The translations under genes were made by a program, and so were the position numbers. Shown here piece after piece: positions 35,530 to 38,173 of a stretch of DNA of 38,173 bases. Position 1 is the stretch's first letter; every line of letters begins with the position of its first letter. The notes beneath the pieces are model-generated. The model was not told the DNA's origin. It saw only the letters and a program-made list of their open reading frames with translations, and did not search any database. The DNA comes from an uncultured SAR86 cluster bacterium. Lineage in GTDB: Bacteria; Pseudomonadota; Gammaproteobacteria; Magnimaribacterales; D2472. The stretch is taken from assembly GCA_902591565.1 (NCBI GenBank), contig CACJBC010000011.1, positions 1-38,173 on the forward strand. The letters run 5' to 3'.

Positions 35530-35559
35530 TTGGCAATCAGTTAATAAATTGTGGATAAT
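35530..35559 (+). promoter_or_regulatory. glpK promoter with DnaA box over the -10
   Basis: TTGGCA (35530-35535), an 18-base spacer and GATAAT (35554-35559), each 5 of 6 to consensus. The second consensus DnaA box TGTGGATAA (35550-35558) overlaps the -10, so DnaA binding could compete with RNA polymerase. The ATG at 35580 is preceded by GGAGAT (35569-35574). Confidence 0.55.
35550..35558 (-). promoter_or_regulatory. Second DnaA box, consensus
   Basis: TGTGGATAA on the plus strand, identical to and in the same orientation as the box at 35440-35448, 110 bases away. The two boxes flank the NrdR box pair. Confidence 0.6.
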
Positions 35560-35579
35560 TATGGTTATGGAGATATTTT

Positions 35580-37040
35580 ATGAGTAATTTTTTAGCAATA
35601 GATCAAGGAACAACAAGTTCGAGAGCGATAGTCTTTAATTCAAAGCTGAATGCGGTTGTAGATTCTCAAGAAGAATATAAATTATCTTATCCAAAAGATG
35701 GTTGGGTAGAAGCTGATCCTGCCGATATATTAAGAACTGTTAATAATACTGTTAGTGATGTTCTAAAAAAAGAGAATGCTATAACAGCTTGCGGAATAAC
35801 CAATCAAAGAGAGTCTACTGTTGTTTGGTCTCGAGAAACAGATGAACCAATTTATCCAGCTATAATCTGGCAAGACAGGCGTACTCATGAGTTTTGCAAA
35901 AAACTAAAAGACAGTGGCCACGAAAAAATGGTAAGAGAAAAAACAGGGCTTGTCATAGATCCATATTTTTCTGCTACTAAAATTAAATGGATTCTTGATA
36001 ATGTGACTGGCGCAAGAGAGCTTGCTAATAGTGGTAAGTTAATGTTTGGTACGATTGACTGCTATTTGATATATAAGCTGACAAAAGAAAAAGAACATCA
36101 TACGGATGTAACCAATGCATCTAGAACCATGCTATTTAATATCAATGAGATGAAATGGGATAAAGATTTGTTAGATTTATTCGATATACCTATATCTATG
36201 ATGCCATCTGTTCAATCATGTGATGCAAATTTTGGTACTTTAGCTTTGGGTAATAAAAACATAAGTATTAAAGGTGTTATAGGTGATCAACAGGCAGCAC
36301 TAGTTGGACAAAATTGTTTTAAATACGGTGACATGAAGTCTACTTATGGGACGGGCTGTTTTTTAATGGTAAACACCAAAGAAAGTATAATAACTCTAGA
36401 TGAGGGACTATTAACAACCATTGGATACCAATTAAATAATGATATTAGTTATGCAATTGAAGGAAGTATTTATTCATGCGGAAATATTATTCAGTGGCTT
36501 AGAGATAAAATGAAATTTTTTACAAATGCTAAAGATAGCGAATCTTTTTTAAACAGTGATGGTAATTCTAAAAATGTTCACTTCTTACCTGCATTTAATG
36601 GATTGGGGGCCCCGTACTGGAATTCAGATATTAGAGGTGGCTTTTACGGTATCACTCAAGATTCTGATAATGGTGACTTGATAACTGCAGCGTTTAAATC
36701 TATTTGTTACCAAACTAGAGATATAACAGATTTACTGATGAAAAATAATATTAAAATAAACTCACTACTAGTTGATGGCGGCATGACAGCAAATAAAACT
36801 TTTTGTCAGTTATTATCTAATACACTTCAAAAGAATATCTCTAAACCAGAAAACATTGAATCAACAGCTCTTGGAGCATGTATTGTCTCTCAAATAGCTG
36901 AAGGTTTATCCATCGAAGACGTTAAGCCAAAACTTGAAAATTTATATAAACCTGATCGAAGCTCTGAAGATTTTTATAATAGCGACTATTCGTCTTGGAA
37001 AGAGTATATAGAAACAACAATATCTAATATTAAGCAATAA
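35580..37040 (+). CDS. glpK: Glycerol kinase
   Basis: Phosphorylates glycerol to glycerol 3-phosphate in the cytoplasm. The 486-residue FGGY kinase has the N-terminal phosphate loop AIDQGTTSSRAIVF, the substrate region WQDRRT, the domain-2 blocks GDQQAALVGQ and STYGTGCF, and LGAPYWNSDIRGG. This TSSR plus QDRR combination is typical of glycerol rather than xylulose or gluconate kinases. No glpF or glpD is nearby. It is divergent from nrdA and shares the control region with it. Confidence 0.95.
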   Translation: MSNFLAIDQGTTSSRAIVFNSKLNAVVDSQEEYKLSYPKDGWVEADPADILRTVNNTVSDVLKKENAITACGITNQRESTVVWSRETDEPIYPAIIWQDRRTHEFCKKLKDSGHEKMVREKTGLVIDPYFSATKIKWILDNVTGARELANSGKLMFGTIDCYLIYKLTKEKEHHTDVTNASRTMLFNINEMKWDKDLLDLFDIPISMMPSVQSCDANFGTLALGNKNISIKGVIGDQQAALVGQNCFKYGDMKSTYGTGCFLMVNTKESIITLDEGLLTTIGYQLNNDISYAIEGSIYSCGNIIQWLRDKMKFFTNAKDSESFLNSDGNSKNVHFLPAFNGLGAPYWNSDIRGGFYGITQDSDNGDLITAAFKSICYQTRDITDLLMKNNIKINSLLVDGGMTANKTFCQLLSNTLQKNISKPENIESTALGACIVSQIAEGLSIEDVKPKLENLYKPDRSSEDFYNSDYSSWKEYIETTISNIKQ

Positions 37041-37065
37041 ATTATCTTATAAAATAATTTTTTTT
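37039..37065 (+). terminator. Weak AT-only terminator after glpK
   Basis: A 7-bp stem (AAATTAT, 8-base loop, ATAATTT) overlaps the glpK stop and is followed by five Ts. It is stable only weakly because it has no GC pairs. Confidence 0.4.
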
Positions 37066-37068
37066 ATA

Positions 37069-37074
37069 TATAAT
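37069..37074 (+). promoter_or_regulatory. -10 box of serA
   Basis: A perfect TATAAT 34 bases before the serA ATG. The -35 region lies in the terminator and is poor. No Shine-Dalgarno is visible directly before the ATG (ACCTTTTTTTG). Confidence 0.45.
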
Positions 37075-37108
37075 CTATTGTGTTCTAAATACAACCTACC
37101 TTTTTTTG

Positions 37109-38173
37109 ATGTTTACATACAAAATATTAAATAATATTGCACGAGATGGTATCGATATCTTTGATGCTAATAATTTCCATATTGATGAAATTGATCCAGA
37201 TTCACTCATATTAAGAAGTCAGATTCTCGGTGATGCTGATTTAAATGAATCTTTAAAGTGTATTGGTAGAGCTGGAGCTGGAACTAACAATATTCCAGTA
37301 GAGAAGGCTACAGAGAAGGGTATAGTAGTTTTTAATACTCCAGGCGCTAATGCAAATGCAGTAAAAGAACTTGTAGTTTGTGGAATGCTTCTTTCATCAA
37401 GAGGAATAATACAAGGTAACTTATATTCAAAGACATTATCTGGCCAGGATTCATCAGAGCTTAATAAATCTATGGAATCTCAGAAGAAAAATTTCAAAGG
37501 TAATGAGCTTAAAGGCAAAACCCTAGGAATTATAGGACTTGGCGCCATTGGTTCATTGCTTGCACAAACAGCAGAAGTTATGGGCATGAAAATAATAGGA
37601 TATGATCCTTATATATCTATTGATGCTGCATGGAGACTGCCAAAGGATGTTGAGAAAGCAGATTCTATGGAATACCTCCTAAATAATTCTGACTATATTT
37701 CAATTCATGTCCCGCTTGTAGATGAAACTAGAGATTTAATTTCAAAAGAATCTTTAAAGCATTTTAAAAAAGGAGCAAAGTTAATAAATCTTTCGAGAGG
37801 TGGTATTGTTAACAATGAAGATATCATTAAGGCTCTTGATGCAAAAATTATTGATAAATTTGTAACAGATTTTCCTACCCCAGAGTTAGTAACAAGATCT
37901 AATGATTTTCATGACGTTATCCTATTACCTCATCTTGGAGCAAGCACTAAAGAAGCTGAAATTAATTGTGCTGTTATGGCTGCTGAACAAATATCTAATT
38001 TTTTAAAAGATGGTGTCATTATTAATTCAGTAAATTTCCCATCAATAAAGTTAGGAAGAAAGACGGAATATAGAATGGTCATTATTAACAAAAATGAGCC
38101 AGGGATGATTGGTAAAATTACTGATGAGATTGGTTACAAAAATATTAATATTGCTGACATGACCCATAAGAGC
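37109..38173 (+). CDS. serA: D-3-phosphoglycerate dehydrogenase, 3' end missing
   Basis: Catalyses the first step of serine synthesis from 3-phosphoglycerate. The frame is open from ATG 37109 to the window end (355 codons). The substrate-binding block is GRAGAGTNNIPV (53-64), the Rossmann motif is LGIIGLGAIGS (139-149), and the catalytic set is Arg in NLSRGGIVN, Glu in FPTPELVTR and His in LLPHLGAST. A C-terminal ACT domain begins at about residue 334 (MVIINKNEPGMIGKI), the usual serine-sensing module, and is cut by the window end. Confidence 0.93.
   Translation, partial: MFTYKILNNIARDGIDIFDANNFHIDEIDPDSLILRSQILGDADLNESLKCIGRAGAGTNNIPVEKATEKGIVVFNTPGANANAVKELVVCGMLLSSRGIIQGNLYSKTLSGQDSSELNKSMESQKKNFKGNELKGKTLGIIGLGAIGSLLAQTAEVMGMKIIGYDPYISIDAAWRLPKDVEKADSMEYLLNNSDYISIHVPLVDETRDLISKESLKHFKKGAKLINLSRGGIVNNEDIIKALDAKIIDKFVTDFPTPELVTRSNDFHDVILLPHLGASTKEAEINCAVMAAEQISNFLKDGVIINSVNFPSIKLGRKTEYRMVIINKNEPGMIGKITDEIGYKNINIADMTHKS

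Noticed and set aside
1-38173. CRISPR arrays, insertion sequences, tRNA and rRNA genes
   Set aside because: No regularly spaced repeats, transposase motifs, cloverleaf sequences or rRNA blocks were seen in a read-through of both strands.

Overview
The window is a dense, AT-rich bacterial chromosome segment. ZipA, a System I (Ccm) cytochrome c maturation operon, a large TonB-dependent receptor and class Ia NrdAB with two ATP-cones all point to a gammaproteobacterium. The low GC, overlapping genes and very short intergenic gaps suggest a streamlined marine lineage, possibly SAR86-like; that placement is an inference from gene content. I saw no tRNA, rRNA, CRISPR array, insertion sequence or prophage block. 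No stretch longer than about 300 bases lacks a gene; the longest gaps are 8621-8835 and 35306-35579, and both look regulatory.

Layout. 1-1080: the end of an NTF2-like gene, a secreted two-repeat protein of unknown function, and a hairpin terminator. 1111-3262: thrS with yidD directly abutting it. 3342-6732: a TonB-dependent receptor with its terminator. 6746-8218: a hotdog-fold thioesterase and a secreted endonuclease/exonuclease/phosphatase-family protein. 8222-8620 (minus): a small cupin. 8714-22313: a 13.5-kb co-directional run that starts at a promoter and a candidate SAM-II/SAM-V-type riboswitch in front of metY, then carries a GT2-like orphan, ccmABCDEFGHI, smc, zipA, an ATP-dependent DNA ligase and an SLT-type lipoprotein. 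22316-25183 (minus): an M16C presequence-protease-like peptidase, diverging from a small lipoprotein and a lipoprotein alkyl-sulfatase-like metallo-beta-lactamase. 27467-29546 (minus): a small conserved protein, malate dehydrogenase and an AlkB-like dioxygenase. 29631-31150: an SDR and a GST. 31152-35305 (minus): nrdB and nrdA. 35306-35579: a divergent control region with two NrdR-like boxes and two consensus DnaA boxes. 35580-38173: glpK and a truncated serA.

Functionally, the ccm genes form a complete route for attaching haem to c-type cytochromes: CcmAB/CD export and handling, CcmE chaperone, CcmF/H/I ligation and CcmG thioreduction. The block runs straight into chromosome segregation (smc), division (zipA) and DNA ligation. 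The smc-zipA-ligase order matches the usual gammaproteobacterial smc-zipA-ligA locus, but the NAD-dependent LigA is replaced by a T4-like ATP-dependent ligase.

The most unusual items are: an SMC protein with no recognisable hinge domain and a duplicated C-terminal coiled-coil segment; the ligase displacement at the ligA locus; a ThrRS whose editing-site HxxxH motif is lost; the riboswitch candidate; the NrdR/DnaA control region; and several promoters whose -10 box lies 6-7 bases before the start codon, suggesting leaderless mRNAs.
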